NCBI RefSeq assembly: GCF_000972845.2
Contig: NC_040018.1
Location: forward strand, 1,283,632 to 1,347,631
Direction: 5' to 3'
Source: Larimichthys crocea
Taxonomy: Eukaryota > Chordata > Actinopteri > Sciaenidae
Length of the DNA: 64,000 nt
Shown: positions 1 to 13,277 of the stretch, one piece after another
Numbering within the stretch: position 1 is the stretch's first letter
Layout of the letters: every line of letters begins with the position of its first letter
Translations under genes and position numbers: made by a program
Notes under the pieces: generated by a model
The model's input: only the letters and a program-made list of their open reading frames with translations
Told to the model about the DNA's origin: nothing
The model's database searches: none

Positions 1-1238
1 ATGATGCATGTAGCAATAATGTATTAATGATGCACATAAATATTTCAGTTGCTTTTCACAGTGTGAACTATTGGTCTTCAGCTTCTTCTGAGCCATTTGC
101 TGTGAATGCTGCTTTCCCTCCACACACAGTAAAGTTGTTCAGGCCATCTGGTTTAATGTGCCATCAAAGGCTGAATCTGTGAAATGTGGCTTCAGTAAAT
201 TCTTGGTTTTTGAGCCAGCATGAGTTTTGAAACAAGCACAATTAGATCTTGGAAATCTCTAGCAAATAAATTACTGACATTTTTAATGTATTTAAATGAT
301 TTTAATATTTATGGTGCATCGCAACTTTTTTCTTAAGATAGATTTAATATTAAGTTAAAAACAGACCAAATGTGTTTCATAAAGTGATTTGATGAAACAG
401 ATTTTTCCTTTGGTTTCAATTGAAGGATTTTTAGTGGCTTAAAGAGGATGGAGCATATAATATCTGACTAAAATGTGACCTCTCAAAATGCTTTGCTCTG
501 CAATTTTGTCAAATGTTGAGCCCCATAACTTCACACAACAGAATCCACTTATTATGAAAATACATGTTTATTGACAACAGCTCAATTCACAAGTATTTGT
601 ATATAATGCGACAGAAAAATATGGTTGCACTACAAATAGACTTACTCTGGAGATCCGAAATTCGCTGTTTGCAACAATACTGTGCTGTGTAATTCATAAC
701 ACCCTGATATCAAAACATGTAGCAGTAAAACTATGAGCACAAAAGAACTCCTGAGTTCTCAGTTAAAATGTGATAATCAAATATTGTTAACAGCCCACGT
801 ACCTAAAATATTAAAAGGGAAAATGTGATTTTAAGTGTCAGAGTTCCATTACAGAAAAACTGCAAGTATGTCGTTATCTTTCCCGAAAAAATGTAATGAG
901 AAAATTTTATTGACTACGAGGCTGAGCAATATGAAGCTTTATGAGAAAAAAATTACAGTGCTTTAGGTATGAAAATGGTAAGTGGAATATTTTTAATTCA
1001 GACAATAAAACTGCGTATCACAATATTGCAAAAGAGTTTCACACAATTATATTGAAAGGACAGTCAATTATTATTATTGATCTATTGCGCAGCTCTTGAT
1101 TATGAGAGTGTGGCAATGAGAGTCATACAAAAAAACAAACAAACAAATGAAAAAAATCAACAGCTGTGCATTGCCGCACATGATAGAAGACTGTGAATAC
1201 TATAAATACTGTTGACACCTGAGAGATGAGAGCAGAGA
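1..1238. other. AT-rich gene-free flank holding the ramac 3' UTR
   Basis: No coding exon is supported here. The right part should be the 3' untranslated region of ramac, read on the minus strand from the stop codon at 1239-1241. Minus-strand AATAAA signals (TTTATT on the plus strand) occur near 906 and near 567, either of which could end the transcript. The remainder is AT-rich and no recognisable repeat was found. Which signal is used cannot be told from sequence alone. Confidence 0.5.
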
Positions 1239-3330
1239 TCAGTAGCGGTCATAATGGGGTCTCTGTTGTTGGGAGTTGCATCCCTGATTGGAGCTTGGAG
1301 GGCCTGACTGATACCCACTTCCATGCCCGGAGTGTCTGTCTTGGTATCGGTCTCGATCCTGGTATCGCTCTCGGTCCTGGTATCGGTCTCGGTCTCGATC
1401 TCGATCCCGGTCCCGGTCCCGGTCCCGGTCTCTGTCCCTGTCCCTGTCATGCCAGTGCTGCTGCCCATGACGGTCCCCTCTCCAACCCCGGTCTCCACTC
1501 CAACCTCGGCCTCCACCCCAACCACGACCCCCTTGTCCACGACGGTCCTGGTACCTAGATGGAGACGGATATAAATTAGCAATCTTCTACTTCAACAACA
1601 GCAACAAAATGCATGCATTACATAAACAGGCAAAAAGACAGCTCAAGAAACTCAGTTATACATGTAAAAGACCAAGACACAGTTTGTCCATAGTAAATCA
1701 AGCTGTGTCCACTGCAGTTAAGGAAACTATATTTCTCCTTGACTGATGTGACGTGATGGTTAAGAAATCAGGTTTATAGACACATGTTTGTTTAGTCTAA
1801 ATGGGTTTATTTAGCTAAGATGTTTCTGTAACCTGAATAAGTCGAAGACAATAAACAGAAAAATTATTTACCGCACAACATCGTTATTACACCTCTATGG
1901 CATTACCACAGATTTCTGATCACATATTTAGACTGTATATATTTTTTTGATACAGTATGTTTCATCACTGCAGGCAGTATATAGCACTATTTTTCCAATA
2001 ATAATAAATCTGTACACCCTCTATTTTTACAAATAAAAGTATGTTTACTAATACCCAATAGTCTGGATGAACTTTTCAAAGGCTAACAACCTAATCCGTC
2101 TGAGCTACTGTGGAGCTAGAGGACGTAAACAGCAGGTCTCAAACACTGTATGACCGAGCTCTGCCCCAAGTTAGCAGTCCACACATCACTTACCCTAACA
2201 ATGATGTAAACTACAGTATCTATCTACAGTATACAGTATGAAGAGGGGGCAGCATGGCAGGGAAAGGAGCAGGCTCAACAGACTTATTAGAAGAGCGAGC
2301 TCAGTCCTGGACTGTCCTCTGGACTCCAAAGAGGAAGTGGGTGAGAGCTAAGCTGACATCCATCATGGACAACCCCTCTCACCCCCTACATGACACTGTG
2401 GGGTCCCTGAGCAGCTCCTTCAGCAGTAGACTGATACACCCACGGTGTAAGAAGAGGGTCCGCAGGTCCTTCATTCCTGCTGCTGCTGACTTTATAACAC
2501 CTGCACCACCTGATCCTGTTGTAGTCTCCTGTTCATGTTTCACTGCAATTTTGTTATACCTTGCAGTTATTATTTATATCGTGGTCACTACTCTTGCAAT
2601 AATATTTATTATTTGTATCATGGTCACTTTCTTTGCAATATTTTTTACACTATGGTCACTTTACATTACAATACTCTTTTTATATATCATGCCACTTTTA
2701 TCCTCAGTGCTTGTCTGTTTTAAAGGTTGATTGTTTTTCGTGTTTATTGTGTAGGTTATAGATATTTCTGTTATTGTGTTTTTTTTGCCTTTTCTACTAT
2801 TTTCTAATTCTGTGGTGTATGCTACACTTTCCTCTGCTGCTGTAACAAATACATTTTCCCATGACATTACCACAGATTTCTGATCACATTTTTAGACTGT
2901 ATATATATTTCTGAGTATGTTTCATCACTGCAAACAGTATATAGTACTATTTTTTACAAATAAAAGTATGTTTACTAATACTTGATAGTCTGGATGAACT
3001 TTTCAAAGGCTAACAACCTAATCCGTCTGAGCTACTGTGGAGCTAGAGGAAATAAACAGCAGGTCTCTCTCAGGCATCAACAGGATGCAATCATCTAATC
3101 CCTCCAAACACTGTATGTGTGCCCTGACACTGATGTAAACTACAGGATCACTAACAGTACCTGTTATCCCTGCCTCTGTAGCTCCCTCCTCCACGACTCC
3201 TCCAGTCCTCCACGATGGGTGGCGGGTCAGCTGGCCGGCTCCGATACTGTTCGTATTCACGGTCCTCCGATGTGAATCTATTGGCAAACATCTCCTCGTA
3301 TTTCTGCATGTTTTCACTGATCTCGGCCAT
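1239..3330 (-). CDS. ramac: RNA guanine-7 methyltransferase activating subunit (RAMAC / FAM103A1 / RAM)
   Basis: RAMAC is the small partner of RNMT, the nuclear enzyme that methylates the mRNA cap guanine; it raises RNMT activity and binds RNA. Two coding exons are seen: 3161-3330 (ATG at 3330; ends AG before GTACTG) and 1239-1554 (acceptor CTAG, stop TGA), joining in frame to 161 residues. The N-terminal block contains YEEMFANRFTSEDREYEQY and PPIVEDW, matching the conserved RNMT-activating segment (human FEEMFASRFTENDKEYQEY). Residues about 58-90 are RGG/RGW-rich, followed by a long Arg-Asp dipeptide run and a Gln/Tyr-rich end (PHYDRY), in keeping with a low-complexity RNA-binding tail. Human RAMAC is about 118 aa; the extra length is mainly the RD stretch. 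A non-coding first exon probably ends at 3509 (AAG|GTGAGTATT on minus). It lies head-to-head with homer2, as recalled for human. Confidence 0.9.
1901..2220. repeat. Copy 1 of a ~300-bp direct duplication in the ramac intron
   Basis: This stretch and 2864-3150 share long near-identical blocks, for example the segment around CATTACCACAGATTTCTG, the block from AAATAAAAGTATGTTTAC to GAGCTACTGTGGAGCTAGAG, and the end around CTGATGTAAACTAC. The two copies flank a LINE remnant at about 2230-2862. Copy 1 carries a small insertion around 1998-2030 and diverges between 2140 and 2205. Confidence 0.8.
2230..2862 (+). mobile_element. 3' fragment of an L2/CR1-type LINE
   Basis: From 2254 the plus strand encodes a peptide with KLTSIMDNPSHPLHDTV, FSSRLIHPRCKK and RRSFIPAA. 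This pattern is the C-terminal tail found after the reverse transcriptase in many fish non-LTR retrotransposons (DNPxHPLxxT, FSxRL, RCxKxRxRRSFIPAA). It is followed by AT-rich 3' UTR sequence with TATTTGTATCATGGTCAC units that recur in tandem at 49261-49692. The 5' part, including the reverse transcriptase core and endonuclease, is missing, so this is a dead 5'-truncated copy. Confidence 0.75.
2864..3150. repeat. Copy 2 of the ~300-bp direct duplication in the ramac intron
   Basis: Second copy of 1901-2220, lying between the LINE remnant and the first coding exon of ramac. It lacks the copy-1 insertion near 2000 and has its own segment around 3070-3105. It runs to within a few bases of the splice donor at 3160. 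Confidence 0.8.
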
Positions 3331-3599
3331 GCTGCAAGGACAGGTGAAAAGCCACAGAAGCGGCGGATGTCAACACGGATACAGACTGTGTCTGTTTACA
3401 TGCGGAACAATGGGGGGAAAAACTACACTGCTCAGTCAGCCTCAGCCACAAGACAAGACAGCGTAACTACAAAACATCACGATCAAAATCAGGATCTTTA
3501 ATACTCACCTTAAAGCGACGTTGTTGTTGTTAGCTTTAGCCACAAGCTAACACAAAACACCGTGTAACGACTTGTGTGAAGAAATTGTCCCGTCGCTGA

Positions 3600-4650
3600 A
3601 AAGCGTCCCCACCGGAACAAATGAACATATTTTTTTAATAGTTCCGGCGGTAAGGGGGGGAGGGGGGGAGGGGTGCACTGCGCACACACCTGAAAGTGAT
3701 TGATGATTGACCGTTACCTGACAGTTTCCAAGTATCACATATTAAAATCGTTTAGAGCTTTGTTGTTTGATATATAATTTGACTTCAAACACCAAATTAT
3801 AGCCACGTATTTTTTTTTAAAAGACGATAATTAGCCGAGGAGCTCATCGCATAAATAAATAAATTAACTGTAACCGTTATTTTTAAATGAGAAAGTTCCA
3901 ACGGCTGAAATTCGAACATGTAAGTACACTCGAGTTTAGAAAAAAAAAAAAACACTCGTCGTCGTCGTCGTTGTAATGCTGTTAATTAAAATTAAACTGT
4001 TTTTTTTTTTTGACAGTTTGGGCTTTTTTTAAAAAAAAAAACAAAAAAAAAACGCAGACACCACAGGTTTAAAAAAAAAAAAAAAAAGTGTGGGTGGCTG
4101 TCAGGAGCGTGGTGAGCAGGTGGAAGCCGCTCCGTGTCGCTGCTGCTGCCGCCTCTCAATGAAACACAATCCCGCTGGGGTGGAAGAAACTCTGCGCAGC
4201 GAGCAAGGCAAGGCAAAGAAACATTAACTTAATTCATCAGAGCCGAATGTTTCTGAAGAAAGACACAAGCCATAACCGAAGCGGGATTTATTCTGCAAAC
4301 AAACAAACAAACAGACAAACAAACAAACAAGCAAACTTCCTGTAAATGAAATGACCGGAGCTTTCTGTGAGGAGTGAGTGAGAGCTTGACAACCCGGTGA
4401 ATCGAGTTTACGAAGAAGAAGAAGAAGAAGTGCTCTCATATTTCACTTGTCTCTCACCAAGCAAAGAGGGACTTGTTCGTATAAGCTGGCTGGCGTACGC
4501 GGGAGGAGGAATGAACTCTTTGGACCGCTAATCATCTGCAGACTTTGACGCTTTTTTTATAAAACATTTTTTTATTTTTAGCAGCCAATACAACCGATAT
4601 ATATATATATATATAAAAATAAAAAAGGAGTTGTTCCTCAAGTCAGCGGC
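3600..4650. promoter_or_regulatory. Head-to-head promoter region between ramac and homer2
   Basis: The inferred non-coding first exon of ramac (minus, ending at 3509) and the first coding exon of homer2 (plus, from 4651) point away from each other, so both promoters and the homer2 5' UTR must lie in about 1 kb. Visible here are a (GTC)n run near 3957-3970, several poly-A/poly-T tracts at 3940-4090, an (AAAC)n run near 4296-4335, a (GAA)n run near 4413-4430 and an (AT)n run near 4597-4614. No convincing TATA box was picked out. Start sites are not defined by sequence. Confidence 0.55.
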
Positions 4651-7600
4651 AATGGGGTGAGTATAATCCAGAAAGCGCTGCCCTTCAGAGAGCGCCTCTA
4701 ATGACACCTGCACTGACTGAAATATTATGTGTATGTGCGGTAAAAAAAACTCTATAGCTGTCAAACCTGTGAATAAATGTGATTATTATTATTATAGCCG
4801 CTGTATGTGTGTGTGTGTTGGGAGCTGAGGGAGACCTAATTTACTCTCTTTATATAGGTGAAAAAATGCTTAATGCCTTTATGTTTAATCCTGTATTTAT
4901 TATGATTTTTTTTTTTTTAAAGCATAATTGCAAGTGGATGTGTCTGTTCTCTTTAAACACTCCTCCTTATCTGTCTGTAGGAATATGCTTTAGAGAGGGT
5001 GATGATATGGAGGAGTCAACACTGCCCACTAATAAGGACTGATGGTAGCCCACTTCTGGGAGTGTGTGTGTGTGCTGTCCACAGAGCTGGAGGTAGTGTG
5101 GTGTGTTATATACTCCCACAGTTGTTTACAGGGTACAGTACATTATTTTGCCTCTATGGTCTTCCGTGGTGTGAATGTTGACTTTGTGGCTCGGTGCCAT
5201 AGTTATGCAATCGCCAGCTCTCTTCTACATACTTAACTGAGTTTTCTTTACTGGAGTGTCTACTCCTGTGGGCATAGCCTTTATTTGACTTCAGCAGCTC
5301 AGTGTAGCCTAATTTGCTTGACTAATTTATGAGTGCGTCCATGAGTAAAATGAAGACCCTTTTGATTTATATAAAAACATAATAAGCAGCATTCATGCTC
5401 AGTATTTAAGTTAAAAAAAAAAAAAAGTGCCACCTGATGTCCCAGTGCTTGTTTTTCTTGGGCAGGACATGTTTTTTTAATGTGTAAGGAACCAGTTCAA
5501 CAGTCCTGGCTTCTTCTCGAGAGTTTAGATTACTCATCGAGCAGGTTTGAGACTGAAGAAAGTCGGTAGTGTTATGTCATGAAACTGGCCCAGAGGACCC
5601 GCAGCAGCAGCAGCAAGGCAGCAGGTCACACCTACTGTACTGACAACAGACATGGCAGCTAGTTTCCTTTTTTTTTTTTTTAAGTTGCCTGGTTTCACTC
5701 ACTGTCAACCAACACTTGATAGCTGAATACTTTTTAAAGGGCGGGAACATACGGCTCCCAGGAAGTTTCATCTGGCCAGCCATTCTTTAAACCCACTGAT
5801 CAGAGTCACAAACAGTTGTTTAGGGTCGCAACTAATGATTATTTTTATTATCTATTAATCTTCTAATCTTTTTCTCAGTGAGTCAATTAATTTAGTCTGT
5901 AACGTGTCAGGAAATGGTAAGAAATGTCATTCTCAGAGACATAGTGGCTTAAGAAATGACAAAGATTCTCAATTTTCAAACTATTGATGATTAATTGTGT
6001 AATTGTTCCTATCACAGGTTATCAAAGCCTGAGGTGATGTCCTCAAATGGCTTGTTTTGTCTGACCCATAGCCCCAAAACTCCAAAATATTCTATTAAAT
6101 TATCATAGGAGATCAAGAAAACCAGCAGATATTTAAATGTTAAAGCTAGAACCAGCAGATGTTTTGACATTTTTTGTGATGAAATGACTTTTAGAGTCAT
6201 CAAATTGCTAATTTTCCCTAAATTTTCTCTAAAAATATTCAGTTTCTTTTTGAATAAGACGGAATAAGGAAGTTGTCATCATTTTCTGAAGAACAACTGA
6301 GAATAATTGCAATTATTTTTCTGTCTATAGCCCAGTTTATTTAATTGTTTCATTTGTAAACATCTCAGCTCTTAAACAAGTGAAAAACAAGGTCACATGC
6401 ATGCTTAATTGCGCAATATGTCACCTCCTGATTACAATCTGTAATGATGCAATGTGACGCCCTGAGTGACCAGTCGATAAAGATAAAAGTGTGAGTGCGT
6501 GTTTGTGTGCTTGCTGGTGGGAACTACAGATCATTTGTCGTGTTTTTTGCAGGATCCATTCCTTTTGTCCCTGAATCTCTTGGCTCCTAAATGGAGTTAT
6601 AGATTAACTATAAGTCACACACACACTAACACCTTCAGTATATTGTGCCTTTCCTACCACAGGTCTTTGATCATGTGAACTGACAGAACCCTCTTGAGTT
6701 TGACACTTTTTTCTTATTGATCACATGATTTTAAAAAGAACAATCCTGAATGTATTAGTCCAAATTATAATAGTCTCTCTGTGCAGCATGCACGGTAATC
6801 AAATATATGTAATTCAAAATTGGTGAATTTAAACAGGGTGGTTATACTCTGCTAGTAACAAAGGCAAAGAAAGTGATGGTAATTGTATTTTTAAGTACAG
6901 TTTTGCAGCTTAACTTCTGCGTGTCTGGATTTATTCCAAAATAAAGCTCAGATTGCCTGAGAGCCTCTTCTTACTGAATAAGCGGTCACACAGACAGCAA
7001 TGCAATCAGCATATTGCTATTTAAAATAAGCCATGCTTGGAGCAGCCCTAATACAGGGATAGATGATAATCTCCTGGCTGTCCAGAGAGTGACAGCTAAA
7101 GGCTTAACACTCATTGATTAGGCCGTACGACATGTGACATGGCAGTGGGTCTCTTGGCTGCCCGGACTGCAAGCCTAATCTGAGTTTGTGTCGTCTGTCT
7201 GTGGCTGGAAGCTGAAGGTGACGCTTGTAGATGTGTGGCAGGGCAGCAGGAGCAGGTCTTACTGTTTAAGAATCATGGGTAAATGAAAGGGGACAGACTG
7301 ACAGCGGATTGGACGTCTCCTCACCAGATGGCTGAAGCCTAGGAGGCCATCTGCTGCCATGCTGTGTTTCTGCAGAGACTTCCTCACTTCCTTTTTCTCA
7401 GAGCTCTCAGATTAAGTTGGGCTCTGTATGCTAGTGCCTCAGTGTGATGGAGGAGGACCTGCTGTGGTTGTTGGTTTGAATCTGGCCCGTTGCCTTCATT
7501 GCATGGGATTCTGTCTCTGTCTCTCTCACCAGCTTAATGAGCTGTACTGGCATGAGGTACAGTTCAGTATAGTGTGTGATGCCAAAACATTGGCAGAAAT

Positions 7601-10600
7601 ATTGAAGGTCACCTTTAGTAGCAGCAGTTAAAACTCACAATGGTAAGATTAAGGTTTACCAATATGGTGAAAATGTAGAGTAGTAATGAAATTAGGCTGC
7701 TGCCAATCGGCAACCTCCGTGGCTGTGAAATAAAGCAAATGTGCAAGTCCTTGAGCCGCCACTTGAGGTTGGCTACAGGGCATGTCAATCTCCATGCGTC
7801 CCCATGTTAAAATGTCCAACTGCACAGCAGCATTAAAGGTCCAGTGTGTAGGATTTAGTAACAACTAACAAAAACATTATTATATTCAAGTGATTATACA
7901 TGCATGAAAACATAGTTTTGAATATTATATTCCATGTCTGCCTTATTTTGAAAACACAGGTCCCCAGTCTTACACACTGGACCTTGAGACTTAAAGTTAT
8001 GCATAATTAACTTAATAATTAACTTTGATTGACAGGTAGGTGCCATTACAGATGGCTTGTTTGAGCACCCAGGCAACGTTGAGCTCGCCTCAGGTCTGCA
8101 ATCATTCATGTCTTTGTGGATTCTTAGATTAGCTGGGAGGCGAAAAAAGCAGGACTATCAACACGGCGGAGGCTAAAGCCGCATATTCTAATCTTCAAAA
8201 TGGCTCTTCAGAAACCTATGGGTGATGTCATGCATAGGCTGTCCATTCTTTATACCGTCATTGGCTGCAGCTAATCTTCACGATCAATTATTGATTGTGA
8301 TTTGCTTAGTTCAGTGGTTCCTAACATGGGGGTTGCGACCCCCTAAAATCCTGAGACGATGAAAGAAACAAAATTTCATATGTCTGCTACATAAAAGAGT
8401 CAACATACTGCAACATTTTAAGGGTCTGCTCAAAAGCAGCAATTATTCATCAGTTATCACATTGTTTTGTCAGTCTGTTAACTGATTCATCGACTAATTG
8501 TTTAAGCTATACAACACATGAAATAGCTGAAGAGAAAGCTGAACAAAACAAAATCCCAGTTGCTGTCGATCTCATTTTATTACCAGCGTTTAAACCCTCA
8601 GACCCTCATGAATGTAACCTGATGAAGTCCTGAGGACTGGAACCAATGTTCATAAAGTTAGCACAAGGGATCGATAACACTCGTGTGTGAGATTTTATTT
8701 TTTGATTGGATACACAGTGTCGATAAGACTCTCAGGTGTGTAAGACGTTTGCTATAATGGCTAACTATCCAATGAATCTGAAATGCCATAAGCAGTCTTG
8801 AAATTGCATGTTTGTAACATTTATCTTTTAACTGACAGTCATTCAATTCAACCACACAGTTCTTCAGTATTAAGTATATGTCTCCGTCAGCAAAGGATCT
8901 GAAAGTCCAGGTTATTGCTAGCTCGAGTATCTGCGGGTGGAACCTCCCCTTCTTTGACCTCCTGACATCATTAGCAGAGCCGCATGTTTATTGCGATAAA
9001 AGCCCAGGTGGTGATGTAGTGATGATCCCGCAGAGCTTTCCATCTCCTGCCTACTTTGCTCATTCACTCTGACAAAACGCTGCTCTCACTAATAAGGCAG
9101 CTTTGCTCTGTAGGTGGCCCCGCAGGTAAAAATGACAGAGTGCTTCGACTGTGTACATCTGACATATGAGCAGGATTACACCAGCTAATGAGAATTCAAG
9201 TTATTAAACTAACTGCTTTCACTATGTCCACAAATGAGTGGTCACACATTCATTTCTAATTCGCCTTTTTCATATCGCCAGAGTCACCAGATCTGTGCAC
9301 CTAGTGACCTAGATATGAGTTTCACATTTTCACTCTCGACAGATTTGGGAGAGGATGTTCTCTTGTTACTCGGTGCCACAGAAAAAGTCAGCTGTAACTT
9401 AGTGTATTGTTAGCGCCAGCAGGGAAAGTAAGGAAGGATATCTGTCAGTGTTCCTCCCCCGACTGTACTGTAGCTATTTGAAAAGTGACTAATGCAGCTT
9501 TTGTCAGGAAGGTTCTTTGAACACACATAAATGCTAATTCTTGGTATTTGTCAGAACACTTAGGTTCAAGGACAGCATTTTATACACTGCTGCAGGTAAT
9601 ATAATGATCTTAAGTAATGGATGCGCCCCACTTGAAGTGTTTTGAGTAATGTAATGTGTTGCCCATGCATCAGCATGCTCAAAAGACTGCTAATGCTCCC
9701 AACGTTGTCTCTGTTGTTAATAATGTTGTGCAGTTCAGTGATAACGTCTGTTCAGGTTTGGAGGATTCAAAGGGGGGGCAACATATTTCTGAACAGCCCA
9801 GTGACCTTATGAGGTCATCTCACTAATAACGGGGTCTTTTTATAGCGTCACCGGCCCATTCATATCATTGAGCCTGCGGGTCTCCACTCAAAGTACCTGG
9901 TTGTACAGTTTATTTGTTCTCAGCCCATTTCACACTCCAAGCATGATGTAAAACCCAGACATTGTGCTAACCCATTTAGAGGGAGACTTGACACCTCTGT
10001 ACCAATACTGCCACTTAGAAAACTCTACATTTATTTTCCTAAGGAGTAAAAAGAGCAAGAGTATTCAGATTTATAACACACATTAGTTATTTTAATATGT
10101 TTGCCTCTTCAGCATTGTCAGATCTAAAGATTAATTTGTGTAATCATGTGCTGCCTTGTGTGTCTGTGTGTGTTATGTGATTTCTGGAGCTGTTAAAGTA
10201 ACATTGTGTTCACTCTCTGTTGGAACGTGAAGAATGTTGCAGCGCCCGTATATGAAACTGCTGAAACCGCTGATTCCTGTTAAACAGGCTACAAAGCCTT
10301 TTGGCATTTAACTCTTTGACTTCTGACGCTCAAATCACGGATCTGATTGTGTGTGTCTTTGATCTGAGACGTAGATATCAGAGTTTGATGGTGGAAAGTT
10401 TGTTTGGGGAATGAGCCTGGAGTGGAGTCTTAAACTTGTGTATCTGGATGAGGCTGTTTCTGACTCCATGTAGACAAAACCGCGGCTAAAGTGTACAGGT
10501 GTAGCAGAACACAAATGCAACGTGACTGCAGCTCACTAACATTAAAATCCCCATCAAAACCCTTTTTTATTTTTATTCACATTTCCTTTCAGGAGACAGT

Positions 10601-13244
10601 GTCATCCTGCATCATCTTAAAATGTCGTCTTTAAAGCAGTAGGATTATCCTACTCTTAGCAAACTTCACTTAAAACTCTGGAGAATATTGTGTTAAAGTA
10701 AACCCCGGGTTAGTGATCACACTAACATTTTACAGGATTTAAGAGAACAAGGGGGAGGAAGGCTTAGTCGTGCATCACTCACAATATTGCTGCTTCAAAC
10801 CAAGTTGCTTGGTGTCGTAGTTTGTGTGCAACTTTTTGTGATATAGATTCATTAAACGTAAAAAAAAAAAAAAAAAAAAAAGCTTTTGCAACATTTTAAC
10901 TTAATCCTCAGGTATTTGGCTGTCAGCACCGTCTTCATTCTTAATTTATTCTTTTGCCAGCACACAACACGATTGCTGCATCATGAGTGTGGAATGGCCT
11001 GAGGTGGGTGTGTAGGTGTATGTAGGCATAGACAACAAGGACTCACTCAAACCTGCTTCTCCCCACACACACACAGAGAAACACACACATACACCTGTAA
11101 ATTATTTAAAGCACCAGATGGGGACAGAGCACCCAACAGTCAGGAGGAGAAAGAATTCAGCAGCCATGAAGTCCTAAATGTCGTCCTTTTTTTTGTTATC
11201 CAGTAAAATCAATCAACCTAATGCTTTTTATCTGGGAAAAGCAGATCACTGGATTTCACCAACAGTTGTGTGTGAGTGCATCCATGTGTTCAGCACTGTC
11301 CTTTTCTCTTCGTTTTCCCCTGCCGGTTTTGAGCTGGCTCCAGACCCCTGCCACTGCAAAGGTCAGCGTATGTGTGTGCGTATGTAAAGTGACAACAGTG
11401 ATCTGTATAATGGGTTTTGTTGTCCCCAAAACAGATGAAAACCGATATTAAGCTTAAAGGGGGCGGGCGGTGAATTTATTAGGCTTTCATTTCTGCGAGA
11501 ACCATAATCCCAATGGAAAGCGAAAGCTTTATTAGCTCATGGATTTTTGCTGCTTGCCTGCTCGTCTGTCTGACGTGCATTGGAATAATACTGAACTGAA
11601 TGTGCTATTGACAGCTCGCTTTTGACAGTTGCTGCAATGCATTACAGCAACAATGGCATCATCTGTGCCCTGTTTAATGAGACCTCTAGCTACATGGAGG
11701 AGATGCGTTTCAACTAGTTTAAACAGCTTTTTGTTTGGGGTGACTTTTTAAGAACATCCTCTCAGATGATTTTTGGATTTAGGCTTATTTTTCTAAGCAC
11801 GTCCTTGCGCTCTAAAAAAAAATGCAATATTTCTAATGGTTTTTATTGTGCATGAAAGATTTTTTATTTTTTTTTGCTGCGCCAGGCAAAGTGTCGCCGT
11901 GCCTCTGTGTCCAGCTCAGCAGCCCTGTGCCCACTTAACACATTTTGCTGAAAACCTTCATGTCATGAAACTAAATGGCAGGCGAAGAAGGGAAATAGAA
12001 GGAGAAAGAATACTAGAAAATATCAGGACTTATATATAAAACCGATGTAGTTTGCATCAGTTTGCAAAAAAAACTCTCTCCTGGGAGAATGTTTGTAATC
12101 AAGTGGGGTGGCCGTGTGCACTGGAGATTAGTGCACGTTGACTCACTAGTCCCTGATCTGAAGCACTACAGTGAATGAATCTAACAAATCATTAATTATA
12201 AGTGACAATGCTGACTTTAAGTGAACAGAGGGAGAGTCAAAAATGAAAGGAAATCATATTAGCTGTGTTGCACCTTCTAATTTTATAGCGTGTGTCGTCA
12301 TACACCTTTCTACCATCAATCAACAGGTGATGGTTGTAAAACACAAAGTAAAGATAGCAAGTCACCAATAATGGCAGTGAGGATGAAATCTGCTAGCAAA
12401 AACAAACAACAAACATGGCTGGAACAGGATTTTTAGAAATGCACTTAGAACATTTGTTAGACCTCAGAGATGCACACAGTATGTTTTTAATATAAACATA
12501 ACTTTAGTTTGTTTAGTTTGAGGAAGAACATCCAAGAAAATGAGAAGACCAGGGCAACTGGACATGCAAAAGTTGGCAGGACCATAACCAATAAAAAAAC
12601 ATGACTGCATCAATAACAAGATAAGAGGACAACAGTGGTGATATATTAAATATTCCATGTAGGCTATAAAGAGAAGAGAAGTGGGCCAAGTAAACTTCGC
12701 CCTGTCTGAGAAACACATTCACGTCATATTTTGATTACCGCCAAGATAAATACTACCCTGTCTGTCTCTGCCATATTCTCCATCTGCATCCATTACTGAG
12801 TTCTTGAGTTGTCCTCTGATCCCTCTCATCCAGCCACTCAACTTTAATTATTCCTCACTGTTGGAACTTTATGAAGAGCACTACAGCGTCCTGCACTCAC
12901 CTCTTTTGAATTGAGAACTTCCAGTGGATTAGTTAGACCTGCTGGGTCCAATCCCAGTAAGGCCATTAAAGGGAAATGTCTGTATATTTGTACGTAACTA
13001 AGAATATGAATGTACTGCACACAGATGTGGTTATTTTTACAACAACGTCCTAGAGATATTATCAACGTGGCACAGAGAAAACAGAGATTCATAAAAATTG
13101 TATCAAACCAGTCAAGTGTTTAGGAGTTGTGTGTTGCACGCTGTTCATTTGGTTGCTTTAAGCAGAAAACATCGACAGAGGAGAGGATTTTCTGAACATA
13201 TTTCACAACAGCTTTCAACTCTCAAAATCAGAGTCAAGGCTGTG

Positions 13245-13277
<33 letters not shown>

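Noticed and set aside
1226..1558. Plus-strand open frames rich in G/P/L and V/S
   Set aside because: They are shadows of the minus-strand ramac exon with Arg-Asp repeats.
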